A DNA stretch of 64,000 bases from Taiwanofungus camphoratus (taxonomy: Eukaryota; Basidiomycota; Agaricomycetes; Polyporales; Taiwanofungaceae): positions 1,612,001 through 1,676,000 of the forward strand of contig CP021223.1 in NCBI GenBank assembly GCA_003999685.1. The letters run 5' to 3'. Made by a program: the position numbers and the translations under genes. Below are positions 34,551 through 47,303 of this stretch, in pieces (the first letter of the stretch is position 1; every line of letters begins with the position of its first letter). The notes under the pieces were generated by a model. That model was not told the DNA's origin and made no database searches. It was given only the letters and a program-made list of their open reading frames with translations.

Positions 34551-35642
34551 TCAATTCCTCCTTGGAGCTGCACGGGAAGCATCAGTCATACCGGCAGATC
34601 GAGTCGATGCTGACGACGCCGGTCGTTTCATCGCAGCCGTCCCACGAGCCCCTCTGACAATGACTGTAGGCGCTATATAAAGTTATATGAGAATAGTTGA
34701 ACGAACGCACAAGTATTGATGCACTTACCACCAGCTCCCCGCGTTCCTCTCATCGAGGCTCTTGTGCCTCTTACACCTCTCACTCCACTGCCTCTCCTAG
34801 TCAGTGTGGATGTCTCTACCTGTTCTCGCTCCCGGCGTTCTCGCTCTTCGCGTTCCCGGCGTTCTTGCTCCTCGCGTTCTTGCCGTTCAAGTTCTCGTTG
34901 AGCGGCCAGTGCACGCTCCTCTTTCTCGCGACGCGCCTTTTCAATGACTTCTTTCCGTTCACGCTCGATGATTTCTTCATCCTGAAACAGTAGTCAGTAA
35001 GACTACGCAAGAATACGTAATGTCGAAACCGCATACCACCTCAGCTCCTTGCCATCGTTCGTCCATGATTAACCTAGTAATACTCTCCGATTTTGATAAA
35101 ATCTTAACGTATTTATCTAGCAAAGCATTTGTGTGTTCGAGTTGACTTGCAACCCGCTGACACAGCACGTCAATTCAGACTATTGGGCCAGGTGCACGCA
35201 CGCTCACCTCTGTACTTGACTTGCATTCTTTCAGTGCCTCCTTGTACATACCGAATGCACCGTTCAACTTCTTCAATATAAACAAATCGTGTTGTAATTT
35301 TTCTTCTCGCGTCTTGGCAGCTAGCCTTTTGACCTTCTCCACGTCCTCCTGCGTCAAGGTATGGTCGATCGCCCCTTCCGCATTCAAGTCTGCGTCGTCA
35401 TCAACAATTGCACTTTCGTATTTATCTGGAGGGTCAGGTAAACGCGGTTGCGCAAGTAGACTGAAAGGTCGTCGTTTATGCAGGCCTGGTCCGGGATGCT
35501 CGGGGAGCGAGAGTTCTGACAAGGAAAGGTCATCTCCTCCGGGACCCGTCCGCAAAGAACTCGAGCTCGTGCTAGGGAGAAGAGAGGACTCTGAGAGAAG
35601 ACGCGAGCCGCCTTGAAAGTCTGAAATATTTGGAGAATCCAT
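34551..35642 (-). CDS. DUO1: DASH complex subunit DUO1
   Basis: A subunit of the fungal DASH/Dam1 ring, which couples kinetochores to microtubule ends. The core block is clear: LFILKKLNGAFGMYKEALKECKSSTE, then after an intron RVASQLEHTNALLDKYVKILSKSE and ITRLIMDERWQGAEV. The N-terminus (MDSPNISDFQGGSRLL) is Ser/Leu-rich. The C-terminal part is a charged helix (EEIIERERKEVIEKARREKEE) followed by a long Glu/Arg run and a basic RG-containing tail ending SRAAPRRN. At least three introns are present; the stop is the TGA at 34553-34551. It is divergent from BRE1 with 168 bp between the two ATG codons. Confidence 0.93.
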
Positions 35643-35810
35643 TGCCTATGTCAGCACGGTATAATGAACAAAGGTCGGAAATTGAGACGAGTAACTTTCG
35701 GCACGTGCCTGAGCGGAGTTTGAAGAATTCGAAGTGACTTTGAAACTTCCTTGTGCCCTGTACGTTCTTGTCGACAGAACTCGCTGTGTTATTATATCTT
35801 GCTCTCAGCC
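35643..35810. promoter_or_regulatory. Bidirectional promoter, DUO1/BRE1
   Basis: Only 168 bp separate the divergent start codons, the shortest such interval in the window. It must serve both genes or overlap their 5' ends. Confidence 0.6.
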
Positions 35811-38800
35811 ATGGAGTCGAAGAAGCGACCGCATGCGGAAGACGCTGAACAGTCGCAACCCAAGAAGCGAGCTGTGAGCGATGTTCGATACTCTCCTAGT
35901 CATATCAACGGTGGAATGTCACAAGACGATGAGCCTAAGGACGACAACAATCTCGAGGTGCAATTGCCTCTCAAATCGTTAATCGCTTACTTCTGATGAG
36001 AGGTTATAACGTAGATGTTTCGTAAAGATGCTATATACAGGAGGATGAAATATTACGCGCGCGAGCATGAGAGGAGCGAAGCTCGGGTCGCGGAACTGGA
36101 ACGACGGCGAAGTACCTGCGAGGCAGGATTGGCAGCGTTGGAGGCATGCTGGACACAGGTAATGTGATCATAATATTTAAGGTAAGAATGGAAGTTGAGC
36201 GCACTGGTCAGATTATTGAGACAATACGCCTGCTGGTGAAGCCTGAAGACCTTCCGCCTGTGGATGTTGAAACTCAAGGTGTGTTTGTTTCTCCAGCTGC
36301 CATTGTCATCCGTATTGATTATACAAATATACACCAGCACTGTTTGATTTGACTGCCCATGTTTCCGTTGAATCGGATCCCGAATATATAGAAGCCTTAC
36401 GGGATAAAATGCATGCAACCTCGGAACTTGTCAGCGCCTTTGTCCGTTTAGGCGGGCAGAATCAGGCCTCGCCAACGGGAGATGTGATATTTCAGAAATG
36501 TCAGGAAGCACAGACTGAGGCAAGTCGCTTCGTAAATTGTATGAGACTAATCCTGAGAGCCACTTCAAACAGCGCTCATCCCTACGGTCTGAACTTTCTC
36601 TGACAAAACTTAAGCTTCGTGTCCTCGAATCGGAAAGGGATAAATATCACGAGGACCTTCTGGCAGCCGAAAAGCGTTTGGACCGAATGCAAAGTAACAC
36701 ATTAGCGACAATGCAACGTCAACCGATGAAGGTAGAAACGAAGGAAGAATCACCTGTATCGACGCCGGCCTCCCCAGTAGTGAGTCGTTTGGTTAACTGG
36801 TGGGAGTTTTGACCATCTCTGATCCTGGGTACCCTCCTCTGACCAACATCTAGCCTTCGCAACCCGTTATCAATGGTACGCATTCTACGGAAGACGAATG
36901 GAGAGAGATAGCCAAAGTTAGGGTGGAAAGAATCAACGAGTACGTGCGCGAGAATACGGAGCTGCGAGAAGAAATTCAGAAGATGAAGCTCGAGGTATAT
37001 ACTATGTATCATCAGTGTTCTACTTGCTAATATCAGTCTATAGCTAAGATCACCTTCCGAAGAATTCATCACACAGTCTCCATTTTATAAGATCCTGCAA
37101 GATCGTGCGTCCAAACTCGAACATGCAACTACTGAGAGCCAAAATGAGGTAACTCGACTAAAGGAGGAGTTGGAACAACTTGAGTTAAGCCGTCAAGGAT
37201 TTCAGGACGCTGTCGCAGTAAGTCAATTGCTTCCTTTCTGTGCTCTCCTCACTAGTGGATTTCCAGTTGGCTAGCGACCAGGAGGTCCAAGAGCTCAAGA
37301 TCATGCTGAATAAGCGCGATAGCGAAAATTCTCGCCTCCGTGAACAGCGAGACCAACAGTTATCAGAGCTCAACGAACGGAAGCAGAAGGAGCATGTTAA
37401 ATTACAATCACTTCATGAACACAAATTGCTTGCGGAATCACGCTCTGTATGTTGGTGCATCTTATCCGTTTCTTTCATTCAATGGCTTATGGAGAATGCA
37501 GGAGCGGATCAAAGTGCTGGAATCCCAACTTACACGACTGAAAACCCGCCTGGCTGCCAGCACCGGCGATGAAGATCTGATGTCATTTTTGTTCCGCGAC
37601 CATACGGAGGAACTAGCGACATATGTCGAAGACTTGCAGAAGAGACTTATGTAGGCCTCCAGCATCTACATGAATAAACAGAAAACTCAGTGCTTCTACT
37701 CTTCCGCTTCAGCGCTGCAGAAAATCGGGCCATCGCTCTGGAGAATTCCCTTTCCCATTTTCAGGAAGAGCACCCCAATATAGTGCAGCATATGAAGGCC
37801 GAGTCCGAGGCACGAGAATCTCTGCTCGAAGCTAAAAAACAGCTTGAAAAGTATCGATCTGTGTATGGTGATTCCTCTTCCGCGTTTCCTCCAGATATGC
37901 AGAATTTGTCGGAGCAACTACAGCGAAAAGAAGAAGAAATTCAGAAGTTTCGATTACAGGAGAAGCAACATGAACAGGTATACACTCTTCACTTTGATAG
38001 GCTTAGAGCTTGAAATCTGATACCATCTCAAACAAAACAGGCAGAAGCCGCATTATATTCGGAGCTGGACCGATTGTCCGCTGCATGGGAGTCGCTCGAC
38101 CGACAGGTCAAGAGCAAAGTCTTCGATTTGAGCGCCATGGAGGAGCGACTAACCAAAAGTGGACTCGACGTATGTTTCATTCTGAAGTTCGCATGTATAC
38201 AGTCCATTAATCATTGTGGATCGACCCAGAGAGCAAAGTCGGAGAATAAGTTCTATTCTGCAATGCGAGATAAGGAGGCTATCGAGAATGAGCGCAAAAA
38301 CATCTCGCGCAATCTTGAGAAGCAGGCCAAAGTTGTTGAGAGACTTGTAGAAACTGAGAAGAATCTTACAGCTCGAGTAGTAAGTACATTGATGTATTCC
38401 CGACAGGACCTGTCGACTCACTGCTACCCTGGTCATCTGCTACATTAGCATGATCTAGAAAAGGAGGTTTACGCATGGAAGAAGGCGGTCTGTGTGGAGA
38501 AGGAAAGAGTAGTTAGTCTGGAAGAGGATGGCAAAGAGTGGAAGAATCGCGCCGAAGGCGAACGAAAACGATTTGAGGATGTATGTCATTTTCCTCTCTG
38601 TAGAGAGATTCTTGACGTAGTCTTTGAATTGCAGGCGCGCTCAGTTTTGATAGATCATGAGAGAAGCCTTGAGCGCAGACGTGAAGAACTACGGAAAATG
38701 GAAGAGGCATCAGCGCGGTCGAAGAAGGAGGCAGAGCGACATGTTCTGAAGATGAAGTCTACGGCGCAGAATCATACCACAAGTTCAAGCACGCGAGAAG

Positions 38801-39135
38801 CGCAGCTGCAAAGCGAGGTGGACAAGTGTATGGTGCGTGCTTTCAACGTTTGTCATCATAATTTAGGCAATTTACCCGTCGATCACCCACAGAGTATATT
38901 AAAGTGCTCAACGTGCAAGATGAACATGAGGAATACTGTAATTACCAAGTGTATGCATTGTGAGTGCATAGAATTTACTGAACCCAAACACATTTTTCTT
39001 GACTTCCGCCTGCTATGATCGCTAGCGTTTTGCAAATCTTGTGTTGATTCACGGATATCCACCCGACAACGTAAATGTCCTGCATGTAATCTCCCTTTTT
39101 CACAAGGGGAGGTCCAACAGCTTTTTTTTCAGTAG
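35811..39135 (+). CDS. BRE1: E3 ubiquitin ligase BRE1 (histone H2B monoubiquitylation)
   Basis: The RING E3 that with Rad6 monoubiquitylates histone H2B, a mark upstream of H3K4 and H3K79 methylation. It opens MESKKRPHAEDAEQSQPKKRAV (nuclear signal), then MFRKDAIYRRMKYYAREHERSEARVAELE, the family's N-terminal block. A very long coiled coil spans most of the gene through many short introns. The last exons encode the RING finger: LKCSTCKMNMRNTVITKCMH, then after an intron FCKSCVDSRISTRQRKCPACNLPFSQGEVQQLFFQ and stop. The Cys/His spacing (CxxC, CxH, CxxC, CxxC) is complete, so the ligase looks functional. I did not resolve every internal intron. Confidence 0.93.
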
Positions 39136-40392
39136 TCGAATTTGTAGATTCTGCATATGTTATTATTGTTTGCATGTCTTGGTTGATTCTTTTAACATTG
39201 TATCTTATTACTTTCCGTCGGGTAATCTGCCAGGTTTTATAAGCACTGGGATATTTAAATTGTTTGCGACTTACCAAGGAGGCAATCACATAACCTTAAC
39301 ATGCTTATTTAAATATGGTCAATGTATACATTAATTTGGAAGATTGGGCCACGTCTGCCGTGATGATGATGATAATGATGATGAAATCAGCATTTGTATC
39401 ATTGAGAAGAGAAGTAGTTCAGATTCAACATTCAGCATTCAATAGTAACATGTAAGTTTACAACAAAGTAAATGAGCGAGAATTGTGGGCCAAACGAATT
39501 TGGCAGATAATTTTGATATAGTAATGTATTTTTTTAAAAAGTTCAAGGAAGCGTGGGAGCATCATTGTGAGGCTATAAAGTTTTGCGGTGCTTGTGGATT
39601 AAATTAGCTCTTCACTTTGATCTTCATGTCCCGGAGTCTTTTCTCCTCCGTATCTTGAAATGGTGAAGGCTGTGATTCACCAGCTCATACTGTGAAAACA
39701 TACCATTACTTTAGTGGTTAGCACGACCATCTGCCGCCAGCGAAGTGGAGCGACTCATTTGTGATGCCCTCCAGAAATGGCCGACAATGTCAACACGGAC
39801 TATTGATAGGATAAGACAGGTTTCATTATTGCAGCGATACCTGCACCATCAAGTGAGTTCTGATTATCACATTTTACGCCGGGAGAGTGGATGGGAACTG
39901 TTTTATGATGAACACAAATCACATTATCAAGCTCAACAGTCCAATGGCTTCGGCCAATTGACGACTTCTACTTCTGCAATGCTGACACTGTACTGTTCCT
40001 ATACTTGGCTCAAGATACATGGGGATGTTGTCACTAATTTTTGTCACTTCAGGGTTGCGTATAGTCAACTTTTCTGGGACTGCTTGATTGTCCGATCCTG
40101 TCTTATTAACGAATTCTCTCAAGAGGTAGTTGACATTGCGGATGAGTGGTGCCTTATATAACTATTTCGTATCATGTGTATGCGCATCGGAATGAAACCG
40201 AGTTTTATCGAACCTTCCTGGATTGTTTGCACCGCCCAGCATGCAAGATATAAGAGATCTGCTCAGAATCACATTTGCAGTCATGTCTATCGTAGCCCGC
40301 ACGTCAGCCAGCGTAGAAGAGTTGTATTAGCCTGCAAGCACCCAAAATATATTGATCTACAGTTGTAGGAGATCTCTCTGTGTGCCACATCG
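39136..40392. other. Convergent spacer between BRE1 and uS9m
   Basis: About 1.26 kb, AT-rich, no supported gene. A GTG-initiated frame at 39745-40161 has no family resemblance. A GAT microsatellite lies near 39361. Confidence 0.4.
39361..39385. repeat. (GAT)n microsatellite
   Basis: An imperfect run of GAT triplets with one interruption, in the spacer downstream of BRE1. Confidence 0.8.
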
Positions 40393-41612
40393 TCAACGCT
40401 TGACCCATGTATACTGTGGTCAAGTCGTCAGTCGGTCTGGACGCGCATTACAGTGAATGAACACGCACCCCTTTCCGAGCTTTGGCCCGGCCAGTTTTCT
40501 TTCTCTCGACCATACGCGGGTCGCGCCTGAGTAGTTTCGCTGCAAATAATGCCGGATCCAATCAGCTCGGTGATGGCGAACAGATTCTGAGAACTCTCAC
40601 CCTTGCGCAAGAGCACCTCGATATCTGGAACGTGTGCAGCGAGGGCTTTTGCAATACCGAGACTGATAGCTCCACTCTGGCCAGTGGTACCTCCGCCCCG
40701 AACGAGGGCGAAGACGTTGAAGGCACCCACGAGACCGGCAATCTTGAATGGGCGTACGACACGCTCACGGTCAACAGGGAGCGGGCTGTGTGGAAGCACA
40801 TTACAACAAGACTATGTCGAGCGCAATATGACTTACAAATATTGATAAAGAGGAGTGTTGTTGATTAAGATGTTTGTGGTCGTTACTTTTACCGGTGCGG
40901 GAGGGGGTCCGCCAAAAGCAGACGTGACACTCGGTGTTAACTGCGGTAGTAGCTCTGAGAGCTCTTCCTGCATCTGAGCATTTTCTGGCGTGGACGACGT
41001 TTGCGTCGACCCTTCAGCTGCATCGGATGTGCCTTGCACTGGAATGACCCAAACGCGAGCAGTACTCTCCTTCCTCCGGCCGATCGTGTAACTGCGTCCA
41101 TACTCGTCGAATTCGACGGGCTTCCTCCTTCCACGTGCCAAGACGGCCTGCTTGTTCTCCCGCTCGAATAGGTCCAGTACATCCGCGACACGCAAGGCGA
41201 GAGCTTCGACTCCCGCAACATCGGCAATGCGCCGGTACTGATCAAGCTGGTTCAGCAGCGCAAGGAAACGCCGATATCTGGAGGTGGTAAGACGGGTGTT
41301 GAGCATTTCAGTGAGGCCATCCTTAGTCAACCAGACATTCTGGGCTGGCGGAATGGACTCGCGCGCGAATTTGGGAAGGGGAAGGAGTTGAAGGGTCTGA
41401 AGGGCGGAACGGGTGTGTTGGATCGCTGATTCGAGGGAATTGATTTGGTCGAAGTAGGCAGCGCGGCCAGTGTAGAAATTCGAGGACTCGGGTACGGGTT
41501 TTGTGTGTCGTCGTCTACTGACCACATTTTCGAGGGAGGCAGCCGGGACGTATGCGGTGGCATACGAGCGACGACGCACGGCAGCACCGACGACTTGTCT
41601 TACGACGTTCAT
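40393..41612 (-). CDS. MRPS9: Mitochondrial small ribosomal subunit protein uS9m
   Basis: The N-terminus [22 protein letters not shown] is a classic mitochondrial presequence (Arg-rich, no acids, RRRSYAT near the likely cleavage). Then come [37 protein letters not shown] and the uS9 domain: [93 protein letters not shown] and, after a last intron, YTWVKR. The C-terminal KR tail, which in uS9 reaches the decoding site, is intact. The start is the ATG at 41612. Downstream of codon 240 two or three short introns occur. It is divergent from COY1. Confidence 0.95.
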
Positions 41613-41924
41613 CACCTCGTCGAGAACGCGAGAACAGCACTCACCGCGTCAACCGACGTTACACTCGCAGTAAATGTGCAGTCAAGTCTCGGAAACCCTG
41701 GTCACTGCTAATATCACAACGTGGGAAACACTTTCCTATGCTAGCTCTAGCGCTCATACAGCATCGAGCCGCTAGCCAGTGGACCTGACCTGCGTCTCTA
41801 ACAACTTTGGTATTCTCTCTGTGTGGCCGCGTTGCGCGTAGATAGTCAGTTTTTGAATTCCTTGCGGCATTCTTAGGGGAATGCACATTCGATAATTCCT
41901 GGACATTTAAAGTACAGCAAGACC
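41613..41924. promoter_or_regulatory. Bidirectional promoter, uS9m/COY1
   Basis: A 312-bp interval between divergent ATG codons. Nothing specific was identified inside it. Confidence 0.5.
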
Positions 41925-44900
41925 ATGGCTTCAACTGAACACAACTTCTCTGGGGCGCTGGCGACCTGGAAAGGTGCGTGCGTCAGAATAGTGATAATGA
42001 AGAATCGATCTGACTCTTTGGCTCTGCGCTCATGTAGACATCAACTTGTCGGAACTGCAGAAGACTCTGGACGCACAAGGCATCGAGCTCGTGGAGAACC
42101 AGAAGGAGAGTGTGGTCGGTCGCAAGGCGCTCGCAGATCGCACGAAAGGTGTGTTGCATTGCTCGCCTCTCTTCCTATAGCTGACTAGATGTTCTGCCCA
42201 GAATTCAAGAAAATTCCGGATGAGGAGAAGCTTACCGCATTCAAGAGTCTGCTCAAAGGTCGGTCTCTCCTTCCAGCTTACAAAATAGTTCGTCATCAAC
42301 CATCAAGACCTCTTGTTGCAGCCTACCAGACCGAGATCGACAGCCTCACCAAGCGCTCCAAGACTGCGGAGAATGCTTTCCTGAGCGTGTACAAGGTCCT
42401 CGCCGAGGCGCCTGATCCTTACCCGCTGCTCGAGGCTGCCATTGTATGTACATGATCGGTATGGGCATGCTGCTTAAATGGAGCTGATAGAGCGCGACCG
42501 ATGCATACAGGACCAGACCGTGAAGGTCGCTGAAGCGCGTGAGCTCGAGGTCGAGCTGCAGCGTGTGCGTGACGAGAATGTAGAACTACGCCGGCGCGTC
42601 AACGAGACTTCCTCTTTGGAAGCTGCGAAGAAGAAGGTCGACGCGCGCATTGAGCAGCTCGAGCAAAAGGTCTGTTTGATGCTCTCTCGCAAGTCTTTCG
42701 AATAACCAAGTTTGTCTTACATTGCGGACATGAAAAACCAGATGGAAGATATGATTCAAGAGAAAGTCATCCAGAAGGAGAACGAGTTGAATGCGACCTA
42801 CGACGAGAAGATGCGGAATTATGAAGAGCGGTGCGTTACCCTTTGACCTTCGGCCTCTTATACTTCGAACAATTTCATGTTGACCTGTACACCCTGATAG
42901 TGAGCAGGACCTACAGCGCCAGATAGCCCTCACCAAGAGTCAGCTCCGAGAGCTCCGCATGTCTAACGAGGACAACCAGGCGAAGCTTATCGATCACACG
43001 CAACGGCAAGGTGGGAAGTCACCACAGTTCTGTCGCATGGAAGTACTAACCTCATTTACTGGAAAAGATCAAGAAGTCGTGGCCAAGCTTGCAGAGCTTG
43101 ATATGATGGTCGCTGACCTCGAGCATGCCAACAGCCGTGTTGCGACCGTCGAGCGACGGAATGTAAGTGCAGCCTCACTCGTGACATGTCTTTCTGACAT
43201 GAAGGGCATCGCGATCTGGTCTAGGAACTGTTGCGTGCTGAAATTGAAGCCATGAAAAGCGGGAACGAGCATACAGACCGGTGTGTTTCAGAAGAAAATA
43301 TCAATACTTATGCAGGCAGAAGTTTCACGCGATCATTCATTCGTTCTCTAGTGTCAAGGACCTTGAGTCTCAAATTGCAGAGCTCGAGTCTGAGATTGAT
43401 CGCCTTTCTCATTCGCTGGACATGCAGAAAGCGGACACACAAGAAGCACAGGCGGTGGCTGCCAGGAAAGTCGAGGAGGCTGCGCGAGAGCTGCAGAAGA
43501 AGGTATGGTATGAGCCGTGTTCGATGGGACTTTCGCGTTCATACTGTCTTCTCGCAGTCTGGCGAAGTGGACCAACTTAAGCAAAAGTCAAAAAAGTACA
43601 GTGACTACGATGAGATCAAGCGGGAACTTGAGATCATGAAGGTTCGCTTGCGCAACCTTTTTTTAACATTCGTGGATAATCAGACGCTTATGGGTGCGAC
43701 CTAGTACGTTGAGTTCGCAGGACTGGAGGAGGGCGAAGATGACGACAACACTCAAGCCACTGGCAATGGTGATGCGCTGGGTCTGCATCTCCCCGACCCC
43801 AACGCAGACAAGGCCAATGCACAGCGGGGCAAGTCCCTTGAAGTCCTGCTTGCCACAAAGAATAAGCGCATTTTGGAGGAGCTGACAAAGTTCCGGGTAT
43901 GTCATACAGTTCCGGATCAGCTTCCTTCTCTACATCTTTGCGTGTAGAGATCCAGCGAATTGACAGCGATCTTCAGATCCTTCACGGCGAGCTGGAGGCC
44001 TCTCTTCGCGCCGCTCAAGCTGAACTTGCGTTCACGGAATCCGAGCTTGAGAAACAACGAACATTGAACGAGAAGCTGGAAACCGATCTCCTCCAGATGG
44101 ATCAACGCAAGCTCAATGGAGAGCTCAACGGCGTCGCAGATTACGAGTCATCGAGGGCAGATTCCCCACAGTTGGATGCGCTTGCAGGACTTGACCTTGG
44201 CAAGAAGCCCAACGTGAGTGTTGGTCGAGTCATGGTTGCAGTGCATGACTACAAGGAGTGGCCGTTAAACATATAGGATACGTCAGCAAGGAATGCGCCA
44301 ATACCGTTCACGTCTTCCGCGGATACGTCCATTTTGCCAATCGTGACAAGTCAGCGAGACCGATTCCGTCAGCGGAATGCGGAGCTAGAAGAGGTCGGTA
44401 TCTTTACCTCATCCTCAGGTTTTCAAAACGAACAGACATATTTTAAAATAACCCCTAGGAGCTACGCAAGCAATTCAATATCATCTCTGAACTTCGCTCC
44501 GAGGTTAGTCTATTCGTGTTGCAGAACGATTTGGGTCATCAGACTTCCGAAAATTTATGAAATAGGTCAAGAGTCTTCAGGCGGATAACCTCAAGTTGTA
44601 TGAGAAGGTCCGCTATATGCAAAGCTATCGAGAAGATACAGCTAAGAGGCCTTCGACTCTTGATCCAATACCGTCGACTGCTGCGACACGCTCAGACGAT
44701 ATGAGCAAGTACCGTGCGAGATAGTCAGTCCTGTTTTCTTACCCCGTAAGAATGTGTTCACAATGGCCTTTTCATACCAGCGAGGAAGCCATGAATCCTT
44801 TCCAGGCCTTCCGCGGAAGGGTTGGTTTCTTTGCCCTAGAATGCCTTTTATCATATCTGATTGACATTTGGCACGCAGGAAGCGACACGAGCTTACGAGT

Positions 44901-45085
44901 CCCTCAACGTATTAGAAAGAGGCGTCCTCGTGCTTACCCGGGCCATTTTGGGCAATCGACGGACACGGACTGCCTTCATCTGCTATGCGATCGCGCTACA
45001 TCTTCTTGTCATGTTCACCACCTATGAATGTACGACATCGTCGGGCTCCCAATTGCAGCGCCAACCTAGTCCATATGCCTCATGA
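41925..45085 (+). CDS. COY1: Golgi coiled-coil membrane protein COY1/CASP
   Basis: A tail-anchored golgin of the CASP (CUX1 alternative product) family, which tethers vesicles in intra-Golgi retrograde traffic. The start MASTEHNFSGALATWKDINLSELQKTLDAQG and then EFKKIPDEEKLTAFKSLLKAYQTEIDSLTKRSK match the family's N-terminal block. A long coiled coil follows across many introns. The CASP C-terminal block contains TSQRDRFRQRNAELEEEL, DNLKLYEKVRYMQSY, NPFQAFRGREATRAYESLNVLERGVLVLTR and the membrane anchor FICYAIALHLLVMFTTYECT. Intron-exon joins were followed through the frame, but not every junction was measured. It is head to head with uS9m. Confidence 0.93.
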
Positions 45086-45426
45086 TAGATGGTGCCTATG
45101 TAGCTTGCGCATGTTGTCTATATATTGGATAGTCAGGTTGGAGCATCACACCCGGGCCAGCTGTAGTCATGTCGTCCGACCTACAAATGACAACCAAGGT
45201 CAATCACGATAAGAACGATTGCGATCTGTATATGGCGCAAGAGCGTAGTCAATTAAACGGCGGAGCACTCGAATCAAAAACAAACACGTAAAGACGATTG
45301 TCAAGGATTCAGAGCTTGTCAAAACGCAGCACCGTGCTGAGCAGTACGCATTAGTCTTTTTACGCGCTACAAATTCCCCAAATAAATATATAAGAGCACA
45401 TTAATTCCCTGCAGCCCTCGAGCCCT
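45086..45426. other. Convergent spacer between COY1 and DUF4436 gene
   Basis: A 341-bp AT-rich spacer; presumed 3' UTRs. No further feature. Confidence 0.5.
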
Positions 45427-47303
45427 TCAGACATGAGATACAACTCTCCGCCAGCGAGCCGTGTCTTCCTCCGGATCGCGAAAAAGGAAAACTCCAGACA
45501 TAAATACCGACTGTAGATCATCGCGTCAATCAATGGCCAAAAATCGAGTCGGGAGACCTACACAAAATGTCAACAGTGCCAGGCATGGAAGGATGCCCAC
45601 GAAGTCTGTCGCATTGCAAAGTCAACTCAGTCTGTATGCACGCGATACGCAAGCCAACCCACCAATGTCAGCTCCTGTTGTACAAAGAACGAGGTGTGAA
45701 TGTTATCCAGCGATGAAGGAAAGTTCTGCCTACCAAATCCCTCGGGTGCCCCTGGCAAGGTGCCCCGGAGCTGTGTGAAAGCGAACAAAGTGGCCACCGG
45801 AAGTACAAGGATATCGGCTCTGATGCCCTTGCCAAAGAACACCGATGTCACACAAGCCATGATGAACGTTAGAGTGACCAGCCCTGCAGGTCGCATAATT
45901 AGTACGACGCTCCTCCATCACTGTCGTGGGACGTACAGATAGCCAAGACGATCAGGATGGCGTACATCCGTACCACCGCGCCTCTGGTCACGACGAGGTT
46001 CTTGACCAATGTTCCGTCGGTCCCATTCCCCGAGGTCGCGATTTGCAGCTCGGTGTTAAACCCACTGCCCCGTCATTAGGTCATTAGAGCCTTTCCGGTA
46101 CTTGATGCCACGGACAAATACGACTCACACCGCAATTCCCTCCGTATAATTGATCGCGACCGGTACAGTCCCATTGTTATCCAGTGTTTGCGCAAAAAAC
46201 ACAAGCGTGGCCGTGTACCTGCAGGACTCGTTCGGAATGCCCCGTGGTTCGGGCGACGGCGGACACTCACTCGTCAAATGGATACGACTGTTCAGTCCGC
46301 CCTGTGTCACTGCTAGTGATGGCAACGTCCGTCCTGAATACAGGCGAGCTGCTGCGATAGTCTCCCTTCAGGGCGTCCAGGTAATTCGTCCCGTTTATGA
46401 AGAATATGGGAGGCGGCTTGAGATTGTTTGCTGTTGCACCCGAATCGGACTGGGATCGCAGCAAATTCCTGTACCGTAACATAGAGATCGTTGAACTTCA
46501 ACATCATAATGTCTGCTACAAAATTAAATTTGAACCTTACGCGTCAAAGAACAGGTTGACGTCTTGGCAGTTATTCGGATCGCAGCTATAGAGTACGAAC
46601 CAATCGATCGTCATCGTCTGTCCGTTTGAATCTACATCAACCAGATTCGCCGACAGGACCACCTAGTAGGATGCGTCTAAGCATATGATGAAATGCAGTC
46701 AAGGTCGACCCACCGACGAAGGACACTTACTGAAGGGGTGGCGACCTCCTCATCGAGGACTTGGACAGCATTGAAGGTGTGCAGCCGCAAGGCCCAGCCC
46801 ATCGCAATGCTTATGGAAACCACGGTCGACAAAAAGAGTATACAGAATATGATCCAGTGCCGTTCCACGAGCAGCATCATTTTCCCCCACTGGTGCTTCA
46901 GCCAGACGTGCCCGCGCGGGGGCTTTGGCGCTGGTTTGGGCGAGGACGCAGAAGAAGCCTCTTTTCCGTCAGGGTATGATGACAGCGGCAGACGTGCTCG
47001 TAATTCGCTCGACGAATCGGAATCGACCTTGACGACAGACACGACGGCCTGAGAGTCAGAAACAGGCGCAGCCCCGGATACGGACTCTTGATCTGAGTCA
47101 TGTACGGCGGTGCCGGAGTTCGGTGTACCTGTGGACAGAGGCACGGAGAACGCGTTGGCCATCTGGGTGGAAGGGGGGAACTGCGAGAGGTCCGGAAGCG
47201 TCTGAGCACGTCTGTCCGCCAGCCCGGATGACGTCCCCTTCTTGATTACGGGCGGTGGCAGGGTCGCTGCTTTGGATTTCTCGTGCATGGAGTGGGAATC
47301 CAT
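45427..47303 (-). CDS. DUF4436-family integral membrane protein
   Basis: An Agaricomycete membrane protein of the DUF4436 type. A disordered N-terminal region of about 135 residues (MDSHSMHEKSKAATLPPP...) is followed by a first membrane helix (HWIIFCILFLSTVVSISIAMGW). A lumenal domain carries VVLSANLVDVDSNGQTMTIDWF, SYPFDEYFAQTLVFF and INYTEGIA. Further membrane helices follow (MYAILIVLAIY, LVTLTFIMACVTSVFF, LVLPVATLFAFTQLRG) with the family motif LPGAPEGFG. Past that motif I infer a 12-nt microexon (45674-45663) joining GFG to ADI, then DFVGILPCLALLTFC (45605-45562), and a last exon (45510-45427) ending RWRRVVSHV. The function of the family is unknown. Confidence 0.8.
45663..45674 (-). other. 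Inferred 12-nt microexon of the DUF4436 gene
   Basis: Both flanking introns (59 nt upstream, 57 nt downstream) have GT and AG ends. Including this exon restores the family-like sequence FGADIDFVGILPCL in frame. Skipping it also keeps the frame but removes four residues. Confidence 0.6.

Noticed and set aside
35221-35616. 131-codon plus-strand ORF
   Set aside because: It is antisense to the first exon of DUO1, whose protein matches a known family.
39700-39760. tRNA-like stretch (TTTAGTGGTTAGCACGACC)
   Set aside because: It resembles a tRNA D-arm region, but I found no matching acceptor stem, T-arm or anticodon stem around it.
45622-45661. Earlier stop for the DUF4436 gene after GADIGGLACVSRAYRLS
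   Set aside because: Splicing a second intron at 45662 yields the family-like GADIDFVGILPCLALLTFC and a further exon, which is the better model.
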